A DNA stretch of 64,000 bases from contig OX419338.1 of NCBI GenBank assembly GCA_948470475.1, positions 9,285,350-9,349,349 on the forward strand, given 5' to 3'. The notes beneath the pieces are model-generated. The model was not told where the DNA came from, ran no database searches, and worked only from the letters and a program-made list of their open reading frames with translations. The number at the start of each line of letters is the position of its first letter. Within the stretch, counting starts at the first letter, position 1. Position numbers and translations under genes: made by a program. This stretch comes from Galaxea fascicularis (lineage: Eukaryota; Cnidaria; Anthozoa; Scleractinia; Euphylliidae). Of this stretch, positions 36,301 to 42,134 are shown one piece after another.

Positions 36301-39300
36301 CTTGATGAGTACGCGCATGGTCAATGACCTCCACTGGATATACCCCATTAGGGGTATCCCCGAGTCCCTCCCCATCAAGGAGTCCCAGGCCCCTTGTATT
36401 GAGTGCAAGGCTCGAAGTCGCGTGGAAGAGCGAGTTGAAGTTACCTTGACCGGACTAGATCCCAATTCCGCGGGCTCAGGTGTGGGACGGTACCCAAGTG
36501 TTACTCCAATCAACCTGCTAGGACGCCATGTGACTGGAGAATTGGAATATGGAGTGGACTACTTGAACGTACCTGAGGAATTTAGGTGAATCATCTTTAC
36601 CAGTGAACAGGAATACATCTCATTCCTAACAATTAATGAAAGAGAATGCTCTACAGAAATTTGATGATGCAACAGACAACCACCCTAATATCAATATCCA
36701 CATTCTCCCAACTGCTCTTCCTGTGTTTCCTAACATACCAGATGGGAGAGTTTCTTAAAACATCAAGGCTTTTGATCTTTTATGATCCTGCCCTTTGTTC
36801 TTGCCACTTTTTTGTTTAAAACAACCGTCATATTGTGAAGAGATATAACATGGTGGCCTCTTTTAGGGTCAAGAGGGACAAACTTGTCGGTTGCCGCAAG
36901 ATTTTACGGAGTTTGGAGACTCGTCAGTAGCGATTTGCAACTCTTAAGGGTGTGGGACGTTAAAGAACCCACACACTGATCGGAAAGAGTAGGGGACGTA
37001 GTCCCCAGTGTGATGGTCTATAACTTATACTGTTCTGGGGGCACCTGTGTATCCTACTATTCATAATAAGATTGTAAACTGCGTGGCTGCAATTTGTGCC
37101 CATAAAAAGCAGTCCGGCAAAGTCCCCCGTTAAGTGTTGTAAAGTGCTTTGAGCCTTGGGATAAAGCGCTATATAAATCCTCATTGTTATTATTATTAGT
37201 AGGAGTAGTAGTAGTAGTAGAAATCCTGATAATATTATGAAATTTCGTTAAGCATTTATTCACTGAAGTGTTATGTGTCAGTGATATTAGAAATATATGG
37301 TTCTAAGCTGCAGTCTTTCCCTGTAGGTATGAACTGATTTACGAAGACGCAGAATCACAGTCGTGTCTTGAACGCTCCCTTGGCGTGAGTCTCTTGAGGA
37401 AGATGAAGAATCAAGTCTCTGGAGTGGTCATCTTGGTGTTTAACATTGTGTTTTCACCATTTAAACCGTTCAAGTATGTTAAAGACATATTTTGTTTACT
37501 TTTTAAAATATTTTTCATCATTTAGATTCCTTTTATTTATCGTATTATATTGCACTGATCCGATCATTTCCAGAACTTTTGGTTATGACAGCGCCCCATA
37601 TGGAGAAAAATTCGAGGAAAGAGAAAGGAGAGGTTACCCTTTCTACATTCTTGTGCATAATACCCGTCTCCTCGTGACTGAGCTTGTGTTACTTTGCGTC
37701 CACGTTTTGGTGGCTTCCGTTTGGGTGCCAATCAAAATGCTAGAGCTTCCACTCTCGCTTTGCGACGGTTGAAAACTCTACCTCCCACAGCTCTTGCCGT
37801 TTGAAAGGCCAACTCAAATGGCTTTCATCGTGTAGGCATCGGAAAGATGTGGAACAGTTATCAGTTACGAACAAAAAACAGGGAGCTTAAGTAACGAGGA
37901 TGGCAACGGCAACATGAACGCCGTAAAACAGCAGACAATCGCTCTGCTCGTGCATTTTACATTTTGATACATTTCTTTGCCGTCCTCTGCAGAACAACAA
38001 CGTGAAATGACAAAAGTTTAGGATTTCTCGAGCAAGGGAGCGCGATGGTAAACTTTTCTTTCTTTTTCCGTCAACGCTGTTTTTAGTGAATTAGTTCCTG
38101 GAGAGTTCGCCACTGTTTACAAAAGCGAGAACGCACATTTTGAAATCACATTTTCGTTGCCGTCGTCTGTATAGCAGCTACAAAGGAGATTTAATAATCA
38201 GATCTTAGGAGTTAAGGATTAACATTAAACACTGTCTTTACAATCATCTAATTTTCACTCTCAGTCACAAGACACAGCTAATGGTATCAGCAACTTCCGG
38301 TGGAGTGTGGAGATTCCCGCTTAAAGTGTTGGCTACTGAACCGGAAGTAGATGACACCATCACCATTGAATCAGTCGGACTAAACAAGGAATCAGTCGTG
38401 GGCTTCCGGATGACGAGTCAAATGAGGTTGGTGGACTGTCAGTCTTTTACATGATGTCATTATGTCACGTGATATGATGTGGTTGATGAAGATCCTATCC
38501 AGGGCCCGGTTGTTCGAAAGCCGATTGACATAATCCAGGGTTAGCGTAAACTTTGGTTGCAGTTTTTAACTATTGGATGAAAGTTGTTTTCGCTGCTTTT
38601 TCTTTTTCAGGATTAACTGTACGCACCCATGTAGTCACCCGTGTATTCATGTCGTTACCCATATAATTACCCCTCGCATCCATGAAGTTACCCATGTAGT
38701 CACCCATGTTTTCACGTAATCACCTCAAAAGACCTTCAAACACCTATATAACATAACCTATAATGGAGCATTACTAGCCTTAAAATCTGCGTTAGTGTTC
38801 CCTTTTGGTTAATTTCAACCCATTTGATGTGAATTTATTGGTGTTCGACAAGGGAAGGTAAACATATGTTTTCTTCACAGACACGCTGTTCCGTTTGAGG
38901 CTTTCTTTGCTCCAAGTTCTGACCAAGAATTCACAGTTTCCCCAGCATCCGGGGAATTGTCTCCAGCCGGTACCGAAGGGACACTTATCAGGGTCGCATA
39001 CATGCCCCAGATATACGGCAAGACTCACAAGGCTAAACTAGTTGTCCAGGTAAGAATTGTCACAAATATGAACTAATGTCGAAACCACTTTGTTTGGCAT
39101 AATAAGCATGACATTAGCTAGACGCTTTTATGTGAATGGTCGTGCTTTGGGATGCCATCCATGGAAAAAAATGGAAAAACCTTATTACCAAATAAAAACC
39201 ACGAGGACCTGATGTTCACAGGTAAGGACTCCATACGTAGGCTCAAAAGTCCACAGTCCACATACTCAAATTTAGCACAAGTTTACACATAACAAAACGT

Positions 39301-39604
39301 ACTACAGCTAGCTTTTGTAGCTTTAAATTCAAAGTTCCGAGAAACACCCTGTAGTTAGAATGACGGGTTTGTGTTGGTTTTCTTGCAGACATCAGACATG
39401 CAGTGGACATACGACATCATAGGCACAACCGCTGACTACAATCCACCTAACGCGCGGCCGAAAATTCTCTCTACAAGCTCGAACTCTTCGCGTAGGACAG
39501 TTAAACAGAAGAAAAACTACGTGCTGGAGAACTTGAAGCTACAAAGTACGGCGGTGTCTTCTCCTTTAAAAGGAATCAGGCTGGTGACACGCTCCGCCAG
39601 ATGA
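283..39604 (+). CDS. CFAP47: Cilia- and flagella-associated protein 47, 54 coding exons
   Basis: CFAP47 is a very large protein of motile cilia and sperm flagella, linked to the central-pair apparatus; loss in humans causes sperm-tail defects. Recognition rests on the whole-length layout: strings of ASH/HYDIN-type beta-sandwich modules, one calponin-homology domain near the middle, and the C-terminal end SPLKGIRLVTRSAR. All 54 exons have GT donors and AG acceptors, and every junction keeps phase. They sum to 9,522 nt, i.e. 3,173 residues, close to the roughly 3,190 of the human protein, so nothing large seems missing. The start is the ATG opening MEGTVAGVRIVPP; the stop is TGA 39602-39604. 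Exon coordinates are given in the nine segment entries below. No frameshift or internal stop was found. Weakest borders: the exon 2 donor (GTTAGT), the exon 10 donor (GTCAGA) and the exon 38 donor (GTCGGT). Confidence 0.93.
2149..2420. repeat. Pair of inverted-repeat units in intron 3
   Basis: Bases from 2149 (TTACTAACC...) and up to 2301 (...GGTTAGTAA) form imperfect terminal inverted repeats of about 30 bp, each including the block ACTGTAAGTT or its complement. Just downstream, arms at 2310-2326 and 2400-2415 (TATATCTCTGAG / CTCAGAGATATA) form a second inverted repeat. These look like two adjacent or nested non-autonomous DNA elements. No coding potential. Confidence 0.5.
3116..3167. repeat. 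Perfect 24-bp hairpin with 4-base loop
   Basis: Bases 3116-3139 are the exact reverse complement of 3144-3167, with loop TCTC at 3140-3143. It lies in CFAP47 intron 4. A perfect arm of this length implies recent origin or a copying artefact. Confidence 0.9.
4664..4968 (+). repeat. Palindromic interspersed repeat A, copy 1
   Basis: This starts at AGTATATAACCGCACAAGTG and contains the diagnostic block CTGATTGGTTAACTCGGAGG and a long internal palindrome built on GGTGGATATTTACC / GGTAAATATCCACC. Two more copies lie at 26169-26398 and 40411-40676. There is no open frame; this is a short non-autonomous element. Confidence 0.8.
5889..6167. repeat. Short TIR element (MITE-like), intron 8
   Basis: The left end GCAGCTACACGAG with a following GCAATTTTTT matches the reverse complement of the right end, AAAAAATTGC TCGTGGAGTTGC. 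It is about 280 bp with no coding capacity. Boundaries are approximate and no target duplication could be fixed. Confidence 0.5.
6433..8378 (+). other. CFAP47: CFAP47 exons 9-12 (residues 533-679), charged helix and linker
   Basis: Exons: 6433-6585, 6941-7044, 7775-7857, 8282-8378. Exon 9 encodes a highly charged helical stretch (EERQRLEHKQQYLDYIKRLR) followed by basic, low-complexity linker sequence in exon 10. This breaks the run of beta-sandwich modules and is the likeliest coiled or protein-contact segment in the N-terminal third. The exon 10 donor GTCAGA is weak, but it is the one that keeps phase with exon 11. Confidence 0.8.
7382..7716. mobile_element. Tigger/pogo-type MITE with TA duplication
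   Basis: The 335-bp element starts CAGTCTAACCTCGATTATC and ends GATAATCGAGGTTCGACTG, giving inverted repeats of about 20 bp that differ by a base or two. TA occurs directly on both sides (7380-7381 and 7717-7718), as expected of the Tc1/mariner superfamily. The CAGT(C/G)NAACCTCGATTATC end is typical of Tigger-like elements. No transposase remains. Confidence 0.85.
10560..10790 (-). mobile_element. tRNA-derived SINE (Ser/Leu-like head)
   Basis: Read on the minus strand it has an A-box, TGACTGAGTGG (10764-10774), and a B-box, GGTTCAAATCC (10721-10731), at normal spacing, then a body of about 150 bp. It is not a working tRNA gene: the 3' acceptor-stem half is lost and a SINE body follows. It lies in CFAP47 intron 16. 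Confidence 0.75.
11033..11315 (-). mobile_element. tRNA-derived SINE, family S1, copy in intron 17
   Basis: On the minus strand it begins with a tRNA-like head (TTGGTGCAGTGGTGAGACC; degenerate B-box GGGTTTGATT), followed by the family body GTGGGCTGAG, CCGGTTTTCCCC and AACATTTGATTTGATGTG, and ends in an (ATT)n tail. The body is shared with 18460-18640, 24065-24360, 29925-30115 and 59690-59865. Confidence 0.8.
11887..12230. repeat. Repeat block containing a 24-bp palindrome
   Basis: The stretch reads like a short interspersed element (GTGGAGTACAATTCAGTGAG ... ATTGTACGACACGAAGTCC), followed by perfect inverted arms 12087-12110 and 12117-12140 with a 6-base loop, then GC-rich ATCGCGCGCC sequence. 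Boundaries are uncertain. Nothing coding. Confidence 0.5.
12323..13332. mobile_element. hAT-like non-autonomous element with nested insertion
   Basis: The ends CAGGGCTCGAAAT and ATTTCGAGCTCTG are imperfect inverted repeats with the CAGGG start usual for hAT elements. Inside, TAGTCGCAA-type motifs repeat near both ends. A second element is inserted at 13024-13286. No transposase frame survives. It fills most of CFAP47 intron 18, the longest intron of the gene. Confidence 0.55.
13024..13286. mobile_element. Nested 263-bp element with CAGGGTTCG ends
   Basis: It starts CAGGGTTCG and ends CGAACCCTG, with GTTTTA directly repeated on either side (13018-13023 and 13287-13292). The interior is made of repeated CCTTGAAAGTCCTTGAA motifs. 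It lies inside the larger 12323-13332 element, so it is the younger of the two. Confidence 0.7.
14513..14550. repeat. (GACTCC)n minisatellite
   Basis: About six units of the hexamer GACTCC in intron 20. Repeats of this kind are often tails of short transposons. Confidence 0.8.
15150..15385. repeat. Short interspersed element with ACATAACGACATA motifs
   Basis: The block repeats GACATAACGACATAACG near the left and its complement (TTATGTCATTATG, TCGTTATGTCATGTCG) near the right, ending GTGTGAACCAGGCC, a common end motif of short DNA elements. It sits in intron 22. Boundaries are approximate. Confidence 0.45.
15830..15990 (-). mobile_element. Penelope-like terminal remnant with hammerhead-like core
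   Basis: On the minus strand 15908-15882 reads CTGAAGA, one base, a GACAG/CTGTC stem with a loop, then GAAA: a hammerhead-type core. A diverged copy of the flank (GTCGAAACATGTTTTAC) lies at 14115-14190 in intron 19. Hammerhead motifs are known from terminal repeats of Penelope-like elements. No coding sequence is left here. Confidence 0.4.
16159..16443 (+). other. CFAP47: CFAP47 exon 24 (residues 1069-1163), Pro-Ala-Pro-Ser linker
   Basis: This 285-nt exon starts with a module edge (VASYDFIIPVGINHTVAPTP) and then carries three TPAPS units in about 35 residues before ordinary sequence (LSHSVLEFHLPSGYFELGIE) resumes. The repeat is proline-rich and probably an extended flexible linker between two beta-sandwich modules. 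It keeps frame on both sides. Confidence 0.8.
16832..19085 (+). other. CFAP47: CFAP47 exons 25-28 (residues 1164-1520), modules and Ser/Thr-rich linker
   Basis: Exons: 16832-17042, 17354-17552, 18094-18312, 18645-19085. Exons 25-27 continue beta-sandwich modules (GCLFVNNSSQTLSWTLHTKA; NIKFDPECLRLTPVPLATQV). Exon 28 has a low-complexity Ser/Thr-rich stretch of about 60 residues (STSATSTSFAISTST and similar) before the basic helix RKFIRKVVNAVQ, which leads to the CH-domain region. The exon 28 donor is GTGCGG at 19086. Confidence 0.82.
18460..18640 (+). mobile_element. SINE family S1, 5'-truncated copy
   Basis: Body and 3' part only: TTCTCTGCTCTGAG, GTACTCCGGTTTACC, a poly-C run at 18498-18513, ACATTTGATTTGATTTGAG, then TTGTAAGGCGCATTTGAAAAC and an AT-rich tail. 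The 3' part matches the copy at 24065-24360, so the two belong to one subfamily. Confidence 0.7.
19797..22938 (+). other. CFAP47: CFAP47 exons 29-34 (residues 1520-1869), calponin-homology domain
   Basis: Exons: 19797-20090, 20391-20598, 21057-21252, 21559-21656, 22338-22454, 22804-22938. The CH fold runs from about residue 1670 to 1855. Visible signature pieces are VGERILLGWINHHYNIQRKI, VNFDVDFMDGLVLAALVGAH, LHNALKVVEALRHIGVDYDI and PNPITILLLCIHLYQRLPHY, matching CH helices with the conserved Trp, Asp-Gly-Leu and Pro. CH domains bind actin or tubulin; here an axonemal microtubule contact is the reasonable inference. The CH domain separates CFAP47 from HYDIN, which also has ASH-type modules. 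Confidence 0.9.
22030..22290 (-). repeat. Interspersed repeat C, copy 1
   Basis: On the minus strand it reads AGTAATTGCTTTGGTTTTGG ... CTCAATTAAAAACC, the same family as 30520-30765. It includes several CCAAT/ATTGG boxes. Lies in intron 32. Non-coding. Confidence 0.75.
24065..24360 (+). mobile_element. tRNA-derived SINE, family S1, near full length
   Basis: The degraded tRNA head (AGCAGGGTTGCGGCAGTTGT; B-box-like GGCTTCAATTCCC) is followed by GTGGGCTGAGTTCGTTGGTT, CTCCAGGTACTCCGG, AACATTTGATTTGAG, TTGTAAGGCGCATTTGAAAAC and an A/T-rich tail. It ends 55 bp before the exon 36 acceptor. Confidence 0.75.
25151..25619. mobile_element. 470-bp TIR element in intron 37
   Basis: The left end GTGTTCCATATAACGGTGGG and the right end, CCCGCGCTTATCTAGAACAC, are imperfect complements; both sides then carry the block AACCCGAGAAAGCT or its complement. 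No frame inside. Confidence 0.6.
25644..25925. repeat. Foldback element, long inverted repeat
   Basis: The first half (starting GTGGCCCATATAGGACA) is matched nearly base for base by the complement of the second half (ending TGTCCTATATGGGCCAC), leaving a short centre of repeated AATCCGAGTTGTT. The total is 282 bp, and each arm is about 100 bp. It sits 24 bp after the previous TIR element. It can fold into one long hairpin. Confidence 0.85.
26169..26398 (+). repeat. Palindromic interspersed repeat A, copy 2
   Basis: Same family as 4664-4968 and 40411-40676: GTATATACCTCACAAGTGAA, CTGATTGGTTAACTCGGAGG, then TGTGTGGTATATACTAAAAC and a shortened palindromic end. In CFAP47 intron 38. Confidence 0.8.
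27287..27495 (-). mobile_element. TIR element enclosing a tRNA-like sequence
   Basis: The ends CACACGCAAACTCCG and CGAATTTGCGTGTG are inverted repeats with A- and T-runs next to them. On the minus strand the interior has a tRNA A-box, TAGCCTAGTGG (27371-27381), and a perfect B-box, GGTTCGACTCC (27328-27338), about 33 bp apart, with a possible anticodon-type stem between. A tRNA-derived head enclosed by DNA-transposon-like ends is uncommon. It lies in intron 39. Confidence 0.65.
28890..29110. repeat. AT-rich intron stretch with (AAT)n runs
   Basis: AAT triplet runs near 28900-28922 and 29091-29108 flank 170 bp of T/A-rich sequence just before exon 42. No gene or element recognised. Confidence 0.6.
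29925..30115 (+). mobile_element. tRNA-derived SINE, family S1, copy with intact boxes
   Basis: Perfect A-box TGGCACATTGG (29931-29941) and B-box GGTTCGATTCC (29974-29984) head a body with GTGGGTTGAGTTTGTTG, CTCCGGGTACTCCAG and AACCAACATTTCC. This is the best-preserved head among the S1 copies in this window. Confidence 0.85.
30157..30499. mobile_element. TIR element (GGTTGTTTACCATTTAC ends)
   Basis: The left end GGTTGTTTACCATTTAC pairs with the right end GTAAATCGTAAACAGC. The interior repeats AAATGGTACATAC and CCGGTTGG blocks. A partial relative lies just upstream at about 29555-29645. Non-coding. Confidence 0.6.
30520..30765 (+). repeat. Interspersed repeat C, copy 2, abutting the exon 43 acceptor
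   Basis: It reads TTGCTTTGGTTTTGCC through GAGTAATTGCTTTGGTTTTGG to CTCAATTGAAAACCCGCTCTA, and is the complement-oriented relative of 22030-22290. The exon 43 acceptor AG (30769-30770) follows its end within a few bases, so the repeat supplies the branch-point and pyrimidine region of that intron. Confidence 0.7.
31660..31724. repeat. Perfect palindrome, 32-bp arms, 1-base centre
   Basis: Bases 31660-31691 are exactly the reverse complement of 31693-31724, with a single G at the centre. It lies in intron 44. A loop of one base cannot form a normal DNA hairpin tip without opening pairs, which makes this arrangement unusual. Confidence 0.92.
33300..33845 (-). mobile_element. LINE fragment, reverse-transcriptase C-terminal region
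   Basis: Read on the minus strand, 33710-33513 encodes ELNTVQQFIRRCQKRSFIS and further sequence typical of the region after the reverse-transcriptase domain of Jockey/CR1-like LINEs. Upstream codons to about 33845 continue it (LVLPKISYGLLVYAA). It is 5'-truncated and short of the catalytic core, so it is dead. Lies in CFAP47 intron 46. Confidence 0.6.
34730..35060 (+). mobile_element. MITE family E, copy 1 (decayed right end)
   Basis: It starts AGGGAGTTTAAGATTC, shares ACGTTCTCGAGAAAAC, CAGAGGACGGCAAA and CTAAATTACTGTGAACG with the complete copy at 53574-53941, and ends in a decayed GGCCCTGGCTAAAA. In intron 47. Confidence 0.75.
36888..37215 (+). mobile_element. SINE family S2 copy
   Basis: The body block GACGTTAAAGAACCCACACA with GAAAGAGTAGGGGACGTAG matches the body at 45860-45900. 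The 3' end AAAGTGCTTTGAGCC ... AAAGCGCTATATAAAT, followed by ATT repeats, is a common metazoan SINE 3' end. The tRNA head is missing. In intron 50. Confidence 0.65.
37880..38195 (-). mobile_element. MITE family E, copy 2, opposite orientation
   Basis: It starts AGGGAGCTTAAGTAACGAGG, has TTGCCGTCCTCTGCAGAAC (the complement of the block in the other copies) and ends near TTGCCGTCGTCTGTATAGC. Lies in intron 51. Confidence 0.7.
38502..38621 (+). mobile_element. MITE family F, truncated copy
   Basis: It starts GGGCCCGGTTGTTCGAAAGC and continues with AATCCAGGGTTAGCGTAAAC, matching the full-length copy at 49301-49501. The right half is lost. Confidence 0.75.
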
Positions 39605-39829
39605 AAACTGCACAACGTGGAAAACAACCGAATTGTAATATATATGTTTTTTAAGGCAATGAATTGTTGAAGTATGTTAATGCGCTGTAGGATATGTATA
39701 TAAAGCTTTCCAAATCCCGGTATTTTATTTTTGTATGCTTCAGACTTATAACGCCGAATATTGTTCCTTTTTTGTTTTTGGCCTTTGGCATTAGACGTAA
39801 ATGTCACTATATATACCGCCCGACTGTAA

Positions 39830-39847
39830 AATAAATTGAACAATAAA
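39830..39847 (+). terminator. CFAP47: CFAP47 polyadenylation signals
   Basis: Two AATAAA hexamers at 39830-39835 and 39842-39847, about 225 bp after the CFAP47 stop, predict a short 3' UTR ending near 39865. Confidence 0.7.
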
Positions 39848-40050
39848 AATGTTTGTCCCCTACCACTCGAGAAAGGTGTTGCACTCTTCGTTGTCATGTT
39901 AGTCGGCATTTAGAATGGTATACGGTTCTTGTCTAAGAAAAATAATTAATTTTACAACACAGCATAAAATGTACCACCTGCCTTCTAAATCACCGCCTTG
40001 GCGGCTTGCATAGCACAGGGCGACTTAAGTCTGTGTGGCAAAGGACACCT

Positions 40051-40070
40051 GTAGCCTGCGTAGCAGGCGG
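40051..40070 (+). repeat. Solo end related to the TIR of the 49591-51120 element
   Basis: GTAGCCTGCGTAGCAGGCGG differs by only a few bases from the terminal repeat at 49591. I found no matching right end nearby, so this is a truncated or solo relative. Confidence 0.5.
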
Positions 40071-40410
40071 TTGAGTCAAGAAGACTGGAAGGCGGGAATC
40101 AGACGTGCGCGTGGATACGTTCTGCGCGCTCCCTAACTTGATGCGCGTGTCCTGACAGTAAGTAAGAGCTGGGTAACACGCAACTCATGAACCTGCTAAA
40201 TGGTTCGAACATCTGACCAGTCTGCGGATAGTCATGGGCAATCGGATGTGGAAATATCTACCACTGGTTACCGACACTGAGGTGAATGATTGTTTTAGTA
40301 GATACAAAAACAGTGAGATAATAGAGCTAAAAAATGATGACCTTGAAGTCATTTATCCACGCGAGTTGCTGAGAGGGGGGGGGGGGGGGGTGAATAGCAC
40401 TTGTTAGTAA

Positions 40411-40676
40411 TGATATACCACACAAGTGAATAGTGCTTTTCGCCCGTTCTGATTGGTTAACTCGGAGGTGATTAACAAAGCACTATTCACCTCCGGGCAG
40501 CCGAAGAGAAACAAAACGGCCTCCCGTTTCTGTTTCCGAAGAGGACACTGTTTGAATTTAACGCTAGTTATTCAACTTGTGTGGTATATACTAAAACAAT
40601 TATTCACCTCAGTGTCGGTGAAAGTGGTGGATATTCACCACTATTCACCTCCACTTCTGTGAATAGTAGTTAATTA
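40411..40676 (+). repeat. Palindromic interspersed repeat A, copy 3
   Basis: It begins near GATATACCACACAAGTGAAT after a poly-G run (about 40374-40390), shares CTGATTGGTTAACTCGGAGG, and ends in the palindrome GGTGGATATTCACCACTATT. This is the only copy in the window outside a gene. Confidence 0.8.
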
Positions 40677-41105
40677 TCCTGAGTTTGAGTGGCCAACCAG
40701 AGCGCGCGAATTTTTAGTATATGCTAATTTTCTTTGCTCCCAGCTCATGTCAGGATGAATAACATGTCTTTCTCATTCACGCTCATGGCAGAAATTCTGC
40801 TCGACTTCAAAATTTAAAACAACCAAAAACACCGAGCTTACAGATTGAGAAAGCTAACCTGACAGTCCATGGGTCTAAATTCGGGAGCGTAGCTCCGTTA
40901 TCGCCTCGGGGAGAGCTAAGCATTTGGAGGCTCGGCCTCCAGCTCTGGGTGTCTCGATGCACCACATTTTGATCTCCACTAAAAATCCCTTTATTTTTTG
41001 GTAATGCGGGAACAGGCTATTCCAAAAATTACCAGTAATCGATAACGCAAGAAATACCAGAAGTATACTTATTGGGCCCATCAAGCTCGGAGTCAGCGAC
41101 CGCGA

Positions 41106-41444
41106 CAGTCGAACCTCCGCTTGCGGACACCTCCCGGGAATTTCTCCACAGAAACTGTACAGTTATAGCCTTCCGTAAGCAGACACCTCCCTTAAGCGGG
41201 CATCAAGTTACAGTCCCCGGTGATTTCTTTAATCAAACTGTACCTTCCGTAAGCGGACACCTCTCGTAAGCGGAAGCGGACGCCTTTCTGAAGCTCTAAT
41301 AACGTGCTAAAATAACCCCCTTTAAGCGGACAATGCTGTTCAAACTCGAGTTCGCTCCACATTTCGGTCGAATAAAGGGGGTAGTTTCTAAAGAAACGGT
41401 GGTGCTGCGTCGGTACGTGGGGAAGTAGTACACAAAAATTTGGT

Positions 41445-41476
<32 letters not shown>

Positions 41477-41714
41477 CACCGTACAGAGATTCTAAGAGCT
41501 GACGTTTCGAGCGTTAGCCCTTCGTCGGTCGCGTCACTTGGTTGTGAGAACCTAACTGTATCAAGGAAGTCATTGTACAATCCAATGTACTCACCCACCG
41601 AAACTTTTTCAGGCACTCACTGATACATCCTTCCTCTCATGGCGGCTTTCTTGTTTTCAACTTCCCGTAAGCGGTTGCGGTCCCTCTGGTGTCCGCTAAC
41701 CGGAGAGTCGCCTG
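41106..41714. mobile_element. Tigger-like element with nested Penelope remnant
   Basis: The left end CAGTCGAACCTCCGCTTGCG and the right end, whose complement is CAGGCGACTCTCCGGTTAGC, are diverged inverted repeats followed by GCGGACACC. The GCGGACACCTC motif recurs several times inside. TA follows the right end. Bases of about 41370-41600 differ in character and match a Penelope-like terminus (next entry). Confidence 0.65.
41370..41600 (-). mobile_element. Penelope-like terminal remnant with hammerhead-like core
   Basis: On the minus strand, 41528-41504 reads CCGACGA, A, GGGC-loop-GCTC, GAAAC, then GTCAGCTC. This is the hammerhead order (CUGANGA, stem II, GAAA, stem III and cleavage triplet) with one core base altered. 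The adjacent GGTAGTTTCTAAAGAAACGG (41379 onward, + strand) also looks Penelope-terminal to me. It is nested in a Tigger-like element. Confidence 0.5.
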
Positions 41715-42134
41715 TACTTCATACAGGGCCAGGCAGTTTCCACTGAAACAACCCTAGGTATCCCGTACAGATTGCAATTTTCCTTGAAAGGTCAGTTTAG
41801 GCTTTCCAAAAACTATTACGCCATTGAAAATGCCACATATCTACCTAAAAAGTCGTTGTGGAAATTTCTGAATGGAAATACTAAAATGAGAAGAAATTTC
41901 TATGAGAAATTTGTAGGCTGTTTCTTCTTGTAGTTGAGGCCTCCCAATCAATAGATGCAGAAACAGAATTTGCACGTTCCGACATCAGCTCTATCCATCT
42001 CATGCCTGTACCGGTAATTCAAAGCGAAAAGTTGCGTCCACAAGTTGCAACGCAGGTTTAGCCTCCCACGATGTCGTTCTCAGGGAAGTCGTATTCCTGC
42101 CAGGTGAAATACGACTACCTTTAAAACGACGGAG

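Larger units (their letters stand above)
888..39388 (+). other. CFAP47 introns with nothing recognised
   Basis: The following introns exceed about 300 bases and I see no gene or clear element in them: 888-1723, 3916-4221, 6586-6940, 7858-8281, 8379-8776, 8881-9193, 9307-9767, 13750-14196, 16444-16831, 17043-17353, 17553-18093, 19086-19796, 20599-21056, 21253-21558, 22455-22803, 27831-28305, 30890-31473, 32443-32863, 35356-35661, 39050-39388. They are AT-rich with occasional homopolymers. The other long introns carry the repeats listed separately. All introns seen are GT-AG. Confidence 0.6.
36087..39604 (+). other. CFAP47: CFAP47 exons 50-54 (residues 2777-3173), C-terminal end
   Basis: Exons: 36087-36585, 37327-37473, 38265-38426, 38881-39049, 39389-39604. 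Exon 50 is the largest at 499 nt and includes HWIYPIRGIPESLP, the hinge between the last modules. The C-terminal motifs WTYDIIGTTADYNPP and VLENLKLQSTAVSSPLKG match the conserved CFAP47/HYDIN-like tail. The stop codon is followed by two polyadenylation signals about 225 bp downstream, so the gene ends here. Confidence 0.9.

Noticed and set aside
36058..36513. Minus-strand frames opposite exon 50
   Set aside because: These are antisense shadows of a long GC-rich exon; no independent evidence.
37446..37772. 108-codon plus-strand frame in intron 51
   Set aside because: It begins in the end of exon 51 and runs into intron; hydrophobic and without family similarity.
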